Part shown: positions 8,817 through 17,674 of the stretch, one piece after another | Layout: every line of letters begins with the position of its first letter | Position numbering within the stretch: position 1 is the stretch's first letter | Assembly (NCBI RefSeq): GCF_027486195.1 | Contig: NZ_JAIXPP010000086.1 | Coordinates: 53,852-117,851 of the forward strand | Direction: 5' to 3' | DNA length: 64,000 nt | DNA from: Novosphingobium sp. | GTDB taxonomy: Bacteria; Pseudomonadota; Alphaproteobacteria; Sphingomonadales; Sphingomonadaceae | Translations under genes and position numbers: made by a program | Notes under the pieces: generated by a model | Told to the model about the DNA's origin: nothing | What the model saw: only the letters and a program-made list of their open reading frames with translations | Database searches by the model: none

Positions 8817-9134
8817 ATGAAGGTCCACGATCTCAAGCAGGCAGGGGGGACGTTCGCCGTCGCCCTTGCTGTCGCCGCCGCCATGAGCGTCTTCGGTATC
8901 GAAGCTGCCATGGCCGGCACGGATGCCACGTTCAATACGGCGCTCACGCGGTTCACCGGCTTCCTTCAGGGGTCGGGCGGACGGATCATCACGGTGCTTT
9001 CGCTCGCCGGCGGCATCGTTGCCATGGCCAGCGGGCGTTTCTCGCTCGGCCAGGTCGCGATCCCCGTCGGCGTCGGCGTGGGCGCTGGCACCGGCGTGCC
9101 GATCGTCACTTCCACGGTCACAGCGACGATCTGA
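8817..9134 (+). CDS. traA: TraA-like pilin precursor of F-type T4SS
   Basis: This is predicted to be the conjugative pilin subunit. The start MKVHDLKQAGGTFAVAL is preceded by AAGGGGAAGACA. The long leader ends near AMAGTDATFNTAL (about residues 33-38). The mature part has two hydrophobic helices (GRIITVLSLAGGIVAMASG and a Val/Gly-rich C-terminal segment VAIPVGVGVGAGTGVPIV) separated by a short polar turn, as in TraA/VirB2 pilins. The 105-aa precursor fits the family. It is the first gene of the transfer operon and is followed by traL, traE and traK in canonical order. Confidence 0.85.
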   Translation: MKVHDLKQAGGTFAVALAVAAAMSVFGIEAAMAGTDATFNTALTRFTGFLQGSGGRIITVLSLAGGIVAMASGRFSLGQVAIPVGVGVGAGTGVPIVTSTVTATI

Positions 9135-9219
9135 GCAAGAGCACAGGTCATCGCGAACGGGGGCGCTGCTCCATCACCCGCATGGGAATGGCAGCAAACC
9201 TTTCTGGCGGAGACGATCT

Positions 9220-9504
9220 TTGGACAAGTATTCCATCCCAAAGCATCTCGACGATCCCGAACTGATCGGGTTCTGGTCGCTTGATGAATTCCTCGTGCTG
9301 GTGATCCCGTTCACCTGGGGAATTCTGGCGCAGCATGTTGTCATAGGCCTGCTTCTGGCCGTTGCTGCATGGCTTGGGTACCGCAAACTCAAAGCTGGGC
9401 GCTCGATGTATTGGGTCCTGCATTTTGCCTATTGGCATTTGCCGGGTGAATTCTTCGGTCTGAAGGTCGCTCCGCCTTCCCACTTGCGTGTGATGGCGGG
9501 CTGA
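9220..9504 (+). CDS. traL: TraL-like pilus assembly protein
   Basis: A small inner-membrane protein for pilus assembly (VirB3-like). I place the start at the TTG at 9220 (DKYSIPKHLDDPELIGFWS) because GGCGGAG lies 7 bases upstream and no ATG fits. The resulting 94 aa match the usual length of about 90-100. The start DDPELIGFWSLDEFLVLVIPF and two membrane segments at about 25-65 followed by an LPGEFFGLKVAPPSHLR tail are characteristic of TraL. traE begins one base after its stop. Confidence 0.85.
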   Translation: MDKYSIPKHLDDPELIGFWSLDEFLVLVIPFTWGILAQHVVIGLLLAVAAWLGYRKLKAGRSMYWVLHFAYWHLPGEFFGLKVAPPSHLRVMAG

Positions 9505-9505
9505 C

Positions 9506-10069
9506 ATGGAACTTTCATTCGCACACGAGGCGTCGCAGCGGACCCTCAAGCAGCGCAACATTCTGGCTCTGGCCTGCATCATTCTGGGCGCCCTGGTGCT
9601 GGTGATGTTCGTCGCGGCAACGACGCGGGACCGGGAGGTTGTCCTTCAGCCGATCCTCCCCAGCGAAATGGTGCTGAGCTCAGCGGCGGTCAGCCCCGAA
9701 TATCTCGAGGCGGTGACCCGCGACACGGCACAGCTTGCGCTCAATCGGTCACCTGAGAACCTGCAGTACTGGCTCGACGGGCTCATTGCGATTGCCGCGC
9801 CCGAGGCGCGCGGTCCGCTCAAGGCCAACCTTCTCAAGATCATCGATGAGCAACAGGACTCGCAGGTCACCCAGTTCATCACGATCGACTGGATCCGCAC
9901 GGACCCCGAGAACCTGACCAGTCAGGTCGGCGGCGTGCTCCATACGATCGTCGGATCGCGCGACGTCCGCCGCGAACACAAGATCTTCGAATTCCATTGG
10001 CAGCACACCGGCGTCTCGCTCCGCCTCAAGGGCTTTGGCGTGGTCGTCAAGAAGGAGCAGGAACAATGA
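9506..10069 (+). CDS. traE: TraE-like T4SS protein (VirB5/VirB8-like)
   Basis: An inner-membrane-anchored periplasmic component of F-type transfer systems. The 187 aa fit the family. A membrane helix at about residues 15-38 (RNILALACIILGALVLVMFV) follows a short cytoplasmic tail. The periplasmic part includes TRDTAQLALNRSPENLQYW and later GVLHTIVGSRDVRREHKIFEF, as in TraE. It stands between traL and traK; its TGA overlaps the traK ATG. Confidence 0.9.
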   Translation: MELSFAHEASQRTLKQRNILALACIILGALVLVMFVAATTRDREVVLQPILPSEMVLSSAAVSPEYLEAVTRDTAQLALNRSPENLQYWLDGLIAIAAPEARGPLKANLLKIIDEQQDSQVTQFITIDWIRTDPENLTSQVGGVLHTIVGSRDVRREHKIFEFHWQHTGVSLRLKGFGVVVKKEQEQ

Positions 10070-10866
10070 ACCCGATTGTGCCTTCGTTGCTGATTGCGAC
10101 CGGCAGCGTCCTCGCTTCCCGCATTGACTGCCAGCTCCTTCGCTTGTGCGGGGTCGTACTGGTCGGCGGTGCGCTCGCTCTGACCGCCGTTCCGGCTCTC
10201 GCCGACGAGCATATTCTGGCAGCCGACAATGGCGAGGTGCGCTGCCAGGCGTCGAAGTCGGACCTTACCCGGATTTCGCTGAAGGATGACCAGTTCGTCT
10301 CGGTCTCGCGTGTCCAGGCGGGTGTTCCGCAGGAAGACTTCTCGATCGTGCACGAGCCGACCCGCGGCGACATCTATCTTTCCGTTCCGGACGGCTATTC
10401 CAAGCGAAAGATTTCGTTCTTCGGGACGACGCGCCGTGGCTTCGTCTACAAGTTCGACTGCGAGGTATCGGGTGAAGCGGCGCTGCAGGTCTTCATCGCC
10501 AATGCGGATCTCGAAAACCCACAGGGTGCGCCGCAGTCGATCGAGGCCTCTGCAACGCTCGATGACCGTGCGGTCTCGCTCGTCCGGGCCATGTTCGAGC
10601 AGCGCCGCGTTGCGGGTTTCGAGATCAGCGATGCTGCCCGTGCCCCGGTCAATGTCGGCGATCTCAAGGTCCAGTTGGTCAGCGAGTATCGCAGCCCGGC
10701 CATGACCGGGAAGGTCCTGCGCATCGAGAACAATGGCTCTGAGCCGATGACGCTCAAGGAAGAGATCATCGCCGGAGACGGCGCGATCGCGGTCAGCATT
10801 TCCAATCCCAACCTCGCCAGCGGCCAGGCCACCGCCGCTTACGTCGTCGTACCGTCAGGAGGGTAA
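10066..10866 (+). CDS. traK: TraK-like outer-membrane core complex protein (secretin-like, VirB9-like)
   Basis: A periplasmic component that joins TraB and TraV in the outer-membrane core complex. It has 266 aa. A hydrophobic segment before AVPALADEHILAADNGEV acts as the signal sequence with cleavage near residue 46, a longer leader than usual, so an internal start is possible. The rest is beta-rich, with ISFFGTTRRGFVYKFDCEV and C-terminal IENNGSEPMTLKEEII, matching TraK. The start overlaps the traE stop (ATGA). Confidence 0.88.
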   Translation: MNPIVPSLLIATGSVLASRIDCQLLRLCGVVLVGGALALTAVPALADEHILAADNGEVRCQASKSDLTRISLKDDQFVSVSRVQAGVPQEDFSIVHEPTRGDIYLSVPDGYSKRKISFFGTTRRGFVYKFDCEVSGEAALQVFIANADLENPQGAPQSIEASATLDDRAVSLVRAMFEQRRVAGFEISDAARAPVNVGDLKVQLVSEYRSPAMTGKVLRIENNGSEPMTLKEEIIAGDGAIAVSISNPNLASGQATAAYVVVPSGG

Positions 10867-10871
10867 GTCAG

Positions 10872-12164
10872 ATGGATTTCCTCAAGCGCAAACCCAAGGA
10901 CCTCGATGCCAGCGAGGCTGAGGAACATGACACCCTCGATGCGAGTGGTGCCATTGCAGAGAACTCACTGGTCCAGAAGCGGCAGAAGATGCTGATGTTC
11001 GGTCTTGCCGGCGTGATCGCGGTGGCTGGGGCCATGTATGTCCTCGACACCGAGGAGACCATCGAAGAGGCGACGGAGAAGGGGGCCAAGACAACTGTCT
11101 CGACCGATGCACTTCTGAACCGGCAGCGCGTCGATCAGGAATGGGTCGCGATGTACGAGGGCGAGATGAACTCGACCGACGTGCGTCTCAAGGGCCTTGA
11201 GGCGCAGGGCGCGCAGTTCGCCCAGATGCAATCCGAGATCGAGGCGCTGCGCGGCGAAAATGCGGCCATGGCGCGCGATGGCCAGCGTGTCCTTGAAGCC
11301 TACGAGCGCGAGAACGAGCAACTGCGCCAGCAAGTCCAGAGGGGCAACGCGCGGCCGACAGCGCCAGGACCTGTCGCGGCGGCCCGCGAGATGGGCGTGC
11401 CGGCGTCACCAGAGGCCGGAGCGGCAGAAGCCCCGCCCGTGCGCCGCGGTAGCGACGTCCAGATGGTCTCGTTCACGTCAGCAAGCGGGACGGCATCGCG
11501 TATCGACCCGACAAAGTCGCCCGCCGTCTATACGGACTCGCCCAACTATCTGCCCCCGAATTCGATTGCCAAGGCAACGGTGGTGGTCGGCGTCGATGCC
11601 ACGACCAATACGCGCAGCCAGAGCGATCCGCTCCCCGTCCTGCTCCGGATCACCGGGCCCGCGCGCTCGGTCTACGGGGATGGGAAGCTCCTCGCGACCC
11701 GGGTGCAGGGGTGCATGGTCAACGGAGCAGCCTACGGGGACCTCTCCTCGGAGAAGGTCTATGTGAAGCTGCAGCGTATGACATGCGCGCAGCCGGGCGG
11801 CCGCTTTGCGGTATCGGAGGTCAAGGGGTTCATCGCGTTCGGCGGCAAAGTGGGCGTGCGCGGCCGCGTGGTTAGCCGCGAGGGCTCACTGACCACCCAG
11901 GCTTTTCTGGCAGGTCTCGTGAGCGGCGTCGGTAACGCGCTCAGTGAAGGGTTCAATCAGCCGATCATCGCGGGCGAGGGCCGACGGACCCCCGGCGCTG
12001 GCGAAATCGGGCTGCGTGCCCTGGGCGGCGGCGGACAGCAGGCCGGCACTACGGTCTCTGAATATCTCATCGAGCGCGCCGAGCAATATCAGCCGGTTGT
12101 CGAGATGCCCACCGGGGCCGCAGTCGAGGTCGTCTTCCTCGACGGCACTTTCATCAGAAACTGA
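10872..12164 (+). CDS. traB: TraB-like T4SS scaffold protein (VirB10 family)
   Basis: This forms the inner-to-outer-membrane scaffold of the secretion channel. It has 430 aa: a cytoplasmic N terminus, one membrane helix at about 42-59 (MLMFGLAGVIAVAGAMYVL), a coiled-coil at about 95-155 (ALRGENAAMARDGQRVLEAY) and a Pro-rich linker. A VirB10-like beta-barrel starts near residue 215 with PPNSIAKATVVVGVDATTN and LLATRVQGCMVNGAAYGDLS. The C terminus GAAVEVVFLDGTFI is typical. It lies 5 bases after traK. Confidence 0.92.
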   Translation: MDFLKRKPKDLDASEAEEHDTLDASGAIAENSLVQKRQKMLMFGLAGVIAVAGAMYVLDTEETIEEATEKGAKTTVSTDALLNRQRVDQEWVAMYEGEMNSTDVRLKGLEAQGAQFAQMQSEIEALRGENAAMARDGQRVLEAYERENEQLRQQVQRGNARPTAPGPVAAAREMGVPASPEAGAAEAPPVRRGSDVQMVSFTSASGTASRIDPTKSPAVYTDSPNYLPPNSIAKATVVVGVDATTNTRSQSDPLPVLLRITGPARSVYGDGKLLATRVQGCMVNGAAYGDLSSEKVYVKLQRMTCAQPGGRFAVSEVKGFIAFGGKVGVRGRVVSREGSLTTQAFLAGLVSGVGNALSEGFNQPIIAGEGRRTPGAGEIGLRALGGGGQQAGTTVSEYLIERAEQYQPVVEMPTGAAVEVVFLDGTFIRN

Positions 12165-12174
12165 GGGGACCACC

Positions 12175-13011
12175 ATGGAGCGTAAATGGAAGACATGGCA
12201 GATCGCGGCAGCCGGAGGACTGGCAGCCAGTGGCTTAGCCGCGATCGCGGCCGTTGCTCATGCCTCGGCGGCGAGTGACCCCGCTTCGATCCAGGCAGCG
12301 CTGACCAAGCGCCTGCCCAAGACCGAGATCACATCAATCGACTGCAAGTCCATCGACGGCGTCTGCGAGATCCAGGCCCGCCAGAACCTGTTCTACATCG
12401 ACCATAGCGCGCGCTACCTGATTATCGGGCGCGTCTACGACATGGAGACCAAACAGGACCTCACGGCTGCCCGTCTCCTCCAGATGAACCCTGACATGCT
12501 TGTCGGCGGTGCCGGTGCAAGCGATGAGCCCGAGGCCAAGCCGCAGGCAGGCGCTACTGGTTCGCCGTCAGCAGCAACCGATGCCCGGATTGATCCGGCA
12601 GCCCTTGCGACCTTGCCGAAGAACGGCAGCATCGTGATGGGCCGTGGAACCAGGACCATAACGGTCTTCAGCGACTTTCGCTGCGGCTACTGCAAGCGGC
12701 TTCACGAGACGCTGGGGACCCTCAATGTCAAGGTGATCGAGCGCCCGATCTCGGTGCTCGGCACAAGGCCAATCTCGGAGGCCGTGATCTGCGCACCCGA
12801 CCGGCGCCGGGCAGTAACCCAGGCGTACGAGGGCGGGGCGGTCACATCTGCAGGATCGTGTGACACCAGCGGGCTCGATGCCAACGAGGCCTTCGCAAGG
12901 CAGCACGGCTTCAGCGGGACGCCGGTCATCGTCCGCGAAGATGGCGCGGTTCTCCACGGCTACCGCCCGCGCGACTTTCTGCTCAGCTGGATCGAAGGAA
13001 AAGCATCATGA
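12175..13011 (+). CDS. dsbC: DsbC-like periplasmic disulfide isomerase of the transfer operon
   Basis: A thioredoxin-fold disulfide isomerase that helps fold the Cys-rich transfer proteins (TraN, TraU, TraH, TrbC) encoded downstream. The start MERKWKTWQIAAAGGLAASG gives a signal peptide ending near AHASA. Residues about 40-110 form a DsbC dimerisation-like domain. After a low-complexity linker, the catalytic FRCGYCKR motif lies at about 168-175, with the cis-Pro region GFSGTPVIVREDG near 245. It has 278 aa. Such genes are common within F-type and SXT/R391-type tra operons. Its stop overlaps the traV start. Confidence 0.9.
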   Translation: MERKWKTWQIAAAGGLAASGLAAIAAVAHASAASDPASIQAALTKRLPKTEITSIDCKSIDGVCEIQARQNLFYIDHSARYLIIGRVYDMETKQDLTAARLLQMNPDMLVGGAGASDEPEAKPQAGATGSPSAATDARIDPAALATLPKNGSIVMGRGTRTITVFSDFRCGYCKRLHETLGTLNVKVIERPISVLGTRPISEAVICAPDRRRAVTQAYEGGAVTSAGSCDTSGLDANEAFARQHGFSGTPVIVREDGAVLHGYRPRDFLLSWIEGKAS

Positions 13012-13682
13012 TGCACAGAAATCTGCGTTCGCAAGCTGCCATGGTCGCTGCGGTCCTCGGGGGCCTGCTGTCGGGTTGCTCGACGCTTGGGACTAATGTC
13101 AGCGCGAACTTCCGCTGCAATGCGCCCGACGGCATCTGCGCCCCATCGTCCGTGATCGACGATACTGCGCTTGCCCGGATCGAAGAGACGAGTTCGGCCG
13201 ACCTTCTCAATCCCGCCGGCCCCTACCGGATGGATGACGGGATCGATGCGCCTGTCCACGACACGCATCTGGCAAGTGCGGTGCCTTTGGCGCGCAGCGC
13301 CCCGCGCTATCAACTCTCTGTGGTCTTCCCCGGTTTCACCGATGCCAGCGGCACGACGCATGCGCGCCGGGTCGTGAGCACCGAAGCACTGCTTCCCGGA
13401 CGCGGGGACGCGATGGAACAGATTGCTCAGCGGGGTCCGAAGGTTGCGCGCAGTCGCGGTCTTCTTGCCGCAGCAGAAAGCGCTCCGCCTTTGCTCGCGG
13501 CGTTGCCGGAGGGGAGCGACGCAAAGCCCGATCCTCGCAAGGGCGCGGCCGGGACTGAGGTCGCCACGGCCGACGCGAAGAATCCGATCGCCGAGATTCA
13601 GGCGGAGGTTGCGCAGCGGCTTTCTGCCAAGGGATCCCGCGCCCGGCCCAAGCCTGCCGCTTTCAGCGGCGTCGTGGAGTAA
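13008..13682 (+). CDS. traV: TraV-like lipoprotein of the outer-membrane core complex
   Basis: A lipoprotein that anchors the TraB/TraK core complex in the outer membrane. It has 224 aa; the signal sequence ends in the lipobox LLSGCSTLG with the lipidated Cys near residue 24. A second Cys pair (FRCNAPDGICAPS) follows, as in TraV. The C-terminal half is low-complexity and Ala/Pro-rich. The start overlaps the dsbC stop, and traC begins 6 bases after its stop. Confidence 0.88.
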   Translation: MMHRNLRSQAAMVAAVLGGLLSGCSTLGTNVSANFRCNAPDGICAPSSVIDDTALARIEETSSADLLNPAGPYRMDDGIDAPVHDTHLASAVPLARSAPRYQLSVVFPGFTDASGTTHARRVVSTEALLPGRGDAMEQIAQRGPKVARSRGLLAAAESAPPLLAALPEGSDAKPDPRKGAAGTEVATADAKNPIAEIQAEVAQRLSAKGSRARPKPAAFSGVVE

Positions 13683-13688
13683 GGCGCG

Positions 13689-16235
13689 ATGTTGGGCTCG
13701 CTCGTCGATCTCGTTGTGGGAGACAGCCGCAAGCCGGAGCGCAGCGCCCGCGCGCCTGATGTGCCGATGCTGTCGCATTTTCTCGGCTATCGCTCCTTCG
13801 ACGAGGAGAAGCGCATCTTCCACCAGGTCCGTTCGAAGGGCTTCATTCTTGAGCTTGCACCGCTCGTGGGCGCGAATGACCGGGTCAGTGAGATCATCGG
13901 CACGATCTTCTCCGATATTCTTCAGCCCGGAACGCGGTTCAGCGTGACCAACTTCTCAAGTCCCAGGGTAGCCGAGATGCTGCAGGCCTGGGCGCTGCCC
14001 CGCTTCACGGCTTCGGGCGTCTTCCGGACATTGGCACGCCACCGCCTCGACAAACTGCTTGGCGGTGCCTGGTCAACGCTCGCGAGCGATGGACCATTTT
14101 TCGTGCGCAATTTTCGTGTCGTGATGTCGGTGGGCATTGGGCAAGCGTCCAGTCTCACCAATGATGACCTCGTCACGATGCGCGACGGGATCATTTCGGC
14201 GCTGGAATCGATCAACGTTCCGGTCCGGCAGTTCGCGCCGATCGATCTCATCCGCTTGTTCGACGAGATCCTCGCGCCATCAAACGGTGCCGGAGACGAG
14301 GTCCCTGACTACAACCGGTTCGATCCGATCAACGAGCAATGTGTCCGGCGCGACCTGGTGACGCATGTCGAGAAGGACCGCCTTGTCCTCCATGCTCAAT
14401 CGCTGCGGCCGACGGGGGCGGTCGCATCAGGTGTCCCCGAACTGAAGGACTTTGTGCCCGAGCGGTTCGACGTCCGTACCATGGCCGTGCGAGGATTCCC
14501 TGATCGCTGGGCACCCTGGGATACCCAGAAGATCATCGGCGACATCTTCAATCCCAAGCTCAGTCTTCCCTGCCCGGTGCTTCAGACGGTCTGCGGGATC
14601 ATCCCGGGCCCGGAATCCTCGGAGGCAAGGGCAGGGTACAAGTTCGCGCGAACGACATCGCTGGCCGATGGCAAGGGCGTCAAGCTCGTCCCCAAGCTGC
14701 GCACCGAGGCCGCCGAATGGCAGTTCGTGGCCGACAGGGTCAAGCAGGGCGAGAAGCTGGTCTCCTGCTACTATGCCGTCTCGATCATCGCGCCCAAGGG
14801 CCGGGGCGAGCCCTGCGAGCGCACGCTGAAAGCGCTCTACAAGGCCACGGGATGGGACCTGATCGACGAGACCCATATCCAGTTGCCCGCCTTTATGGCG
14901 CACTTCCCGCTGCTGCTTGCCGACGGGCTCGACCATGATCTGAAGCGCATGAAGCGCCTGCGGACGATGCGCTCGGCCAATGTTGCAGCGATCGCGCCGA
15001 TCCAGGGAGAGTATGTCGGGGGGAATATTCCGCATCTGCTGTTCATTGGCAGGCGCGGTCAACCGCAGTTCTGGTCGCCGTTCCAGAATACTGCCGGCAA
15101 TCACAATGTTGCGATTGCAGGCAAGTCCGGTTCGGGCAAATCGGTTCTCCTCCAGGATCTGACAGCGAGCTTTGCAGGGGTTGGAGCCAAGACCATCGTG
15201 ATCGACGATGGCCGCAGCTTCGAGCATATGGCCAAGGCTCTTGGCGGCACGTTCACCGAGTTCAAGCTGTCCTCGGGCATCTCGATCAACCCGTTCCGGA
15301 TGATCGATGAGCATCTTGCGCGCGAGGACGATGACTATCTGGTCGACTGCCTCGCGATGCTCAAATCGATCATCGCCCAGATGGCGCGCAATGAGACCCG
15401 GCTGAACGACACCGAACGGGGGCTTATCGACCAGGCGGTCAACCTCGTCTGGCAAGAGCATGGCCGTGACGGGACTGTCGACCATGTGATCGCGGCGCTC
15501 GGGGAGGCCCGGCACCCTTGTGCCTATGATCTTGCAACCTCGCTCCTGCCGTTCGCGGCCAAGGGCACTTTCGGCCGCTTCTTTCTGGGCGATGCCAACC
15601 TTGACCTGTCCGCTGATCTGACGGTTTTCGAGCTCTCTGATCTTGCGACCCGCGAGGAGCTGCGCGGCGTTGTTCTCACGTCGATCATGTTCATCGCCTC
15701 GCAGGTCATGCGCCGGATGGACCGCGCGACGCCGAAGCCTTTGATCATCGATGAGGCCTGGCAGATGCTCAAGGGCGGTGCGATGGCCGACTTCGTCGAG
15801 ACCTATTCGCGCACGTGCCGAAAGTACGGCGGGGCGCTGATCACGGCCACCCAGTCGATTCACGATTACTACAAGTCGGAAGGCTCGCGGGCCGCGCTCG
15901 AAAACTCTGACTGGTTCCTGATCCTCCAGCAAAAGGGCGAGACCATCTCGGACTTCCGCAACTCGGATCGCTTCGAGATGGACAACCTTACCGAGGCGCT
16001 GCTGCGCTCGCTGAAGCGCAATGGCACCGATTATTCGGATATCTTCATCCGCGGGCCCGATACCGAAAGCATCGGACGGCTCGTCCTCGACCGCTATTCA
16101 GCAGCACTCTACTCATCGAGCCCCGACGTCTTCGCGCGGATTGAGGCAAACATCGAGCGCGGGATGGCGATGCACGACGCGATCGAGGCCGTCGCATTTC
16201 CTGAGGGACACCAGCAAGCGGAGGCGGCGGAATGA
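13689..16235 (+). CDS. traC: TraC-like T4SS ATPase (VirB4 family)
   Basis: The assembly ATPase that powers pilus biogenesis. It has 848 aa, the usual family size. The N-terminal VirB4 domain is followed by Walker A NVAIAGKSGSGKSVLLQDL at about 473-490 and Walker B PKPLIIDEAWQML near 683-695, then an RTCRKYGGALITATQS motif. It starts MLGSLVDLVVGD and its TGA overlaps the next ATG. It lies centrally in the tra operon, consistent with a full F-type system. Confidence 0.95.
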   Translation: MLGSLVDLVVGDSRKPERSARAPDVPMLSHFLGYRSFDEEKRIFHQVRSKGFILELAPLVGANDRVSEIIGTIFSDILQPGTRFSVTNFSSPRVAEMLQAWALPRFTASGVFRTLARHRLDKLLGGAWSTLASDGPFFVRNFRVVMSVGIGQASSLTNDDLVTMRDGIISALESINVPVRQFAPIDLIRLFDEILAPSNGAGDEVPDYNRFDPINEQCVRRDLVTHVEKDRLVLHAQSLRPTGAVASGVPELKDFVPERFDVRTMAVRGFPDRWAPWDTQKIIGDIFNPKLSLPCPVLQTVCGIIPGPESSEARAGYKFARTTSLADGKGVKLVPKLRTEAAEWQFVADRVKQGEKLVSCYYAVSIIAPKGRGEPCERTLKALYKATGWDLIDETHIQLPAFMAHFPLLLADGLDHDLKRMKRLRTMRSANVAAIAPIQGEYVGGNIPHLLFIGRRGQPQFWSPFQNTAGNHNVAIAGKSGSGKSVLLQDLTASFAGVGAKTIVIDDGRSFEHMAKALGGTFTEFKLSSGISINPFRMIDEHLAREDDDYLVDCLAMLKSIIAQMARNETRLNDTERGLIDQAVNLVWQEHGRDGTVDHVIAALGEARHPCAYDLATSLLPFAAKGTFGRFFLGDANLDLSADLTVFELSDLATREELRGVVLTSIMFIASQVMRRMDRATPKPLIIDEAWQMLKGGAMADFVETYSRTCRKYGGALITATQSIHDYYKSEGSRAALENSDWFLILQQKGETISDFRNSDRFEMDNLTEALLRSLKRNGTDYSDIFIRGPDTESIGRLVLDRYSAALYSSSPDVFARIEANIERGMAMHDAIEAVAFPEGHQQAEAAE

Positions 16236-16585
16236 TCGCGTTGCCTCGTACTGGGCAGAGGGCGGATCTTGTCCAGCGCGGCCAGGACACGCTGCTTGTC
16301 GCCCTGCGCCTCGCAGGGTGGGGCGCGACGACCTTGCTCGCGGCGCTCGGCACGGGGCTGCTCGTGTTCGTTGCGCTGGGCAGTTTCACCTTTGCAGGGC
16401 TGATGCTGCAGCTCGGCAACCTCGCATCGCGGTTCGCAGCAGCTGGCCCTGCCAGACAGAGTGAATTCGAGGCCCTCGTGCTGGCCATCTTCGCGACTGT
16501 CGTGGCGCTCACCGCCTTTTTCCGCCGCGCGAGCCTTCGCGCTGCCCTTACCGTGCCTCTTGTTACTGGGGGAGAGGATCAATGA
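16232..16585 (+). CDS. Small membrane protein in tra operon, unknown
   Basis: A 117-aa protein with a membrane segment at about 34-60 (ATTLLAALGTGLLVFVALGSF) and a second hydrophobic stretch at about 82-97 (FEALVLAIFATVVALTAFF). It is coupled on both sides by 4-base overlaps with traC and trbI, so it belongs to the transfer operon. I do not recognise a family. By position it could be an accessory of pilus assembly. Confidence 0.7.
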   Translation: MIALPRTGQRADLVQRGQDTLLVALRLAGWGATTLLAALGTGLLVFVALGSFTFAGLMLQLGNLASRFAAAGPARQSEFEALVLAIFATVVALTAFFRRASLRAALTVPLVTGGEDQ

Positions 16586-17166
16586 GAGATCTGTTTGATG
16601 AGCTGCCACCGGCCCACGAGGCTGTCTCGACAGCGGCGCGAAAACCGACCGGAACGCTCATGCGACGCCGTTTTGCCGGCATGTCGACGCGGGAACTGGT
16701 CTTGCTTGTAGCCGGCATCGCCATGTTCATCTGGGGCGCCTGGGTGACACGGAACATCGCAGCTTCGCCGGACTCGAGGCAGGAGTTCGTCCAGCTGCAG
16801 CTTCAGGGGATCATCGGCGAATATCTGCAGGCGCAGTCCCGTTCTAGCGCGGACGAAACGACGGCTGCACGCGAGACGGCTGTCTTCATGGCGGCGCTCG
16901 ATGAAACTGTCGCCAGCCTCTCCAAGAGCGGCAAAGTCGTGCTGGTTCACGAGGCCATCGTTGGCGGCAATGTGCCGGACGTGACGCAAAGCGTGAAGGC
17001 TGCCGTTTATGCCAAGGTCCCGCGGCCGACGCCCGCTCAAGCGATGCAGGGCATGGGATCGGGCGTGAGACCAAAGGGCTCCGCTGCAAATGCGGCCCGC
17101 GTCGAATCCGAGATGCAGGCCTTCATGGCCGCGAATGGCGGAGGGCAGGGTGGTGGAGCGCGCTGA
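16582..17166 (+). CDS. trbI: TrbI-like F-type pilus extension/retraction protein
   Basis: A 194-aa inner-membrane protein with one membrane helix at about 36-54 (ELVLLVAGIAMFIWGAWVT). A conserved periplasmic helical region follows (EFVQLQLQGIIGEYLQAQSR...FMAALDETVASLSKSGKVVLVHEAIV), matching the F-type TrbI family. F TrbI affects pilus retraction. The N terminus is extended and basic, and the C terminus is low-complexity Gly-rich. It overlaps the signal-peptidase gene by 17 bases. Confidence 0.8.
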   Translation: MRDLFDELPPAHEAVSTAARKPTGTLMRRRFAGMSTRELVLLVAGIAMFIWGAWVTRNIAASPDSRQEFVQLQLQGIIGEYLQAQSRSSADETTAARETAVFMAALDETVASLSKSGKVVLVHEAIVGGNVPDVTQSVKAAVYAKVPRPTPAQAMQGMGSGVRPKGSAANAARVESEMQAFMAANGGGQGGGAR

Positions 17167-17674
17167 TTCCAAGGGCCTTTCGCTCGTACAGAAGCTCGCG
17201 GTCATCGCCGTGCTGAGCTCCCTCGCGATGGGCTTCAGTGCGCTGGCCCGGTGGAGCGGAACGCACGCCCTCATGGTCAATGCTTCGGACTCGCTTCCAA
17301 ACTGGGCCTTCCTGGTGGAGAGCGGCCGCTTCCCGAAGCGCGGCGACTACGTGATCTTTCATCCGGGCCATGACCGGGTGACGACCAAGTACTTTGGTAC
17401 CAACCCGCCTCCTTTTGCGAAGATCGCGGTCGGTTTGCCGGGAGACGTCGTGACGCGGCGGGGCGCAGACGTTCTGGTCAATGGTCAGCTGGTTGCATCG
17501 CTGAAGCCTGTGACCAAGCGCGGCGACGCGCTCGAGGCAGGCCCTCTGGGCATAGTGCCAAAGGGCTGCATCTTTGCAGCGACCTCGCACAAGGACGGGT
17601 TCGACAGCCGCTACGCGCATATCGGCTTTGTCTGCCGCGACCGTCTGGTTGGCACCGGAAGGGCAATCCTGTGA
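17150..17674 (+). CDS. Conjugation-associated S26 signal peptidase (TraF/TrhF-like)
   Basis: Probably processes the pilin or other transfer proteins. It has about 174 aa: an N-terminal membrane helix (LVQKLAVIAVLSSLAMGFSALA), then the S26 Ser motif NASDSLPNWAF and the Lys region FAKIAVGLPGDVV, with a Gly-Asp-Val strand as in RP4 TraF and SXT/R391 TrhF. The start is uncertain: GTG at 17150 is preceded by GGAGGGCAGG, with alternatives at GTG 17153 and ATG 17135. The RP4-type name traF would clash with the F-type traF further downstream, so no symbol is given. Confidence 0.82.
   Translation: MVERADSKGLSLVQKLAVIAVLSSLAMGFSALARWSGTHALMVNASDSLPNWAFLVESGRFPKRGDYVIFHPGHDRVTTKYFGTNPPPFAKIAVGLPGDVVTRRGADVLVNGQLVASLKPVTKRGDALEAGPLGIVPKGCIFAATSHKDGFDSRYAHIGFVCRDRLVGTGRAIL

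Noticed and set aside
14427..15932. Long open frame (501 codons) on the minus strand opposite traC
   Set aside because: Antisense shadow of the VirB4-family ATPase with Arg/Leu/Asp-rich low-quality protein. The traC frame carries all conserved motifs.
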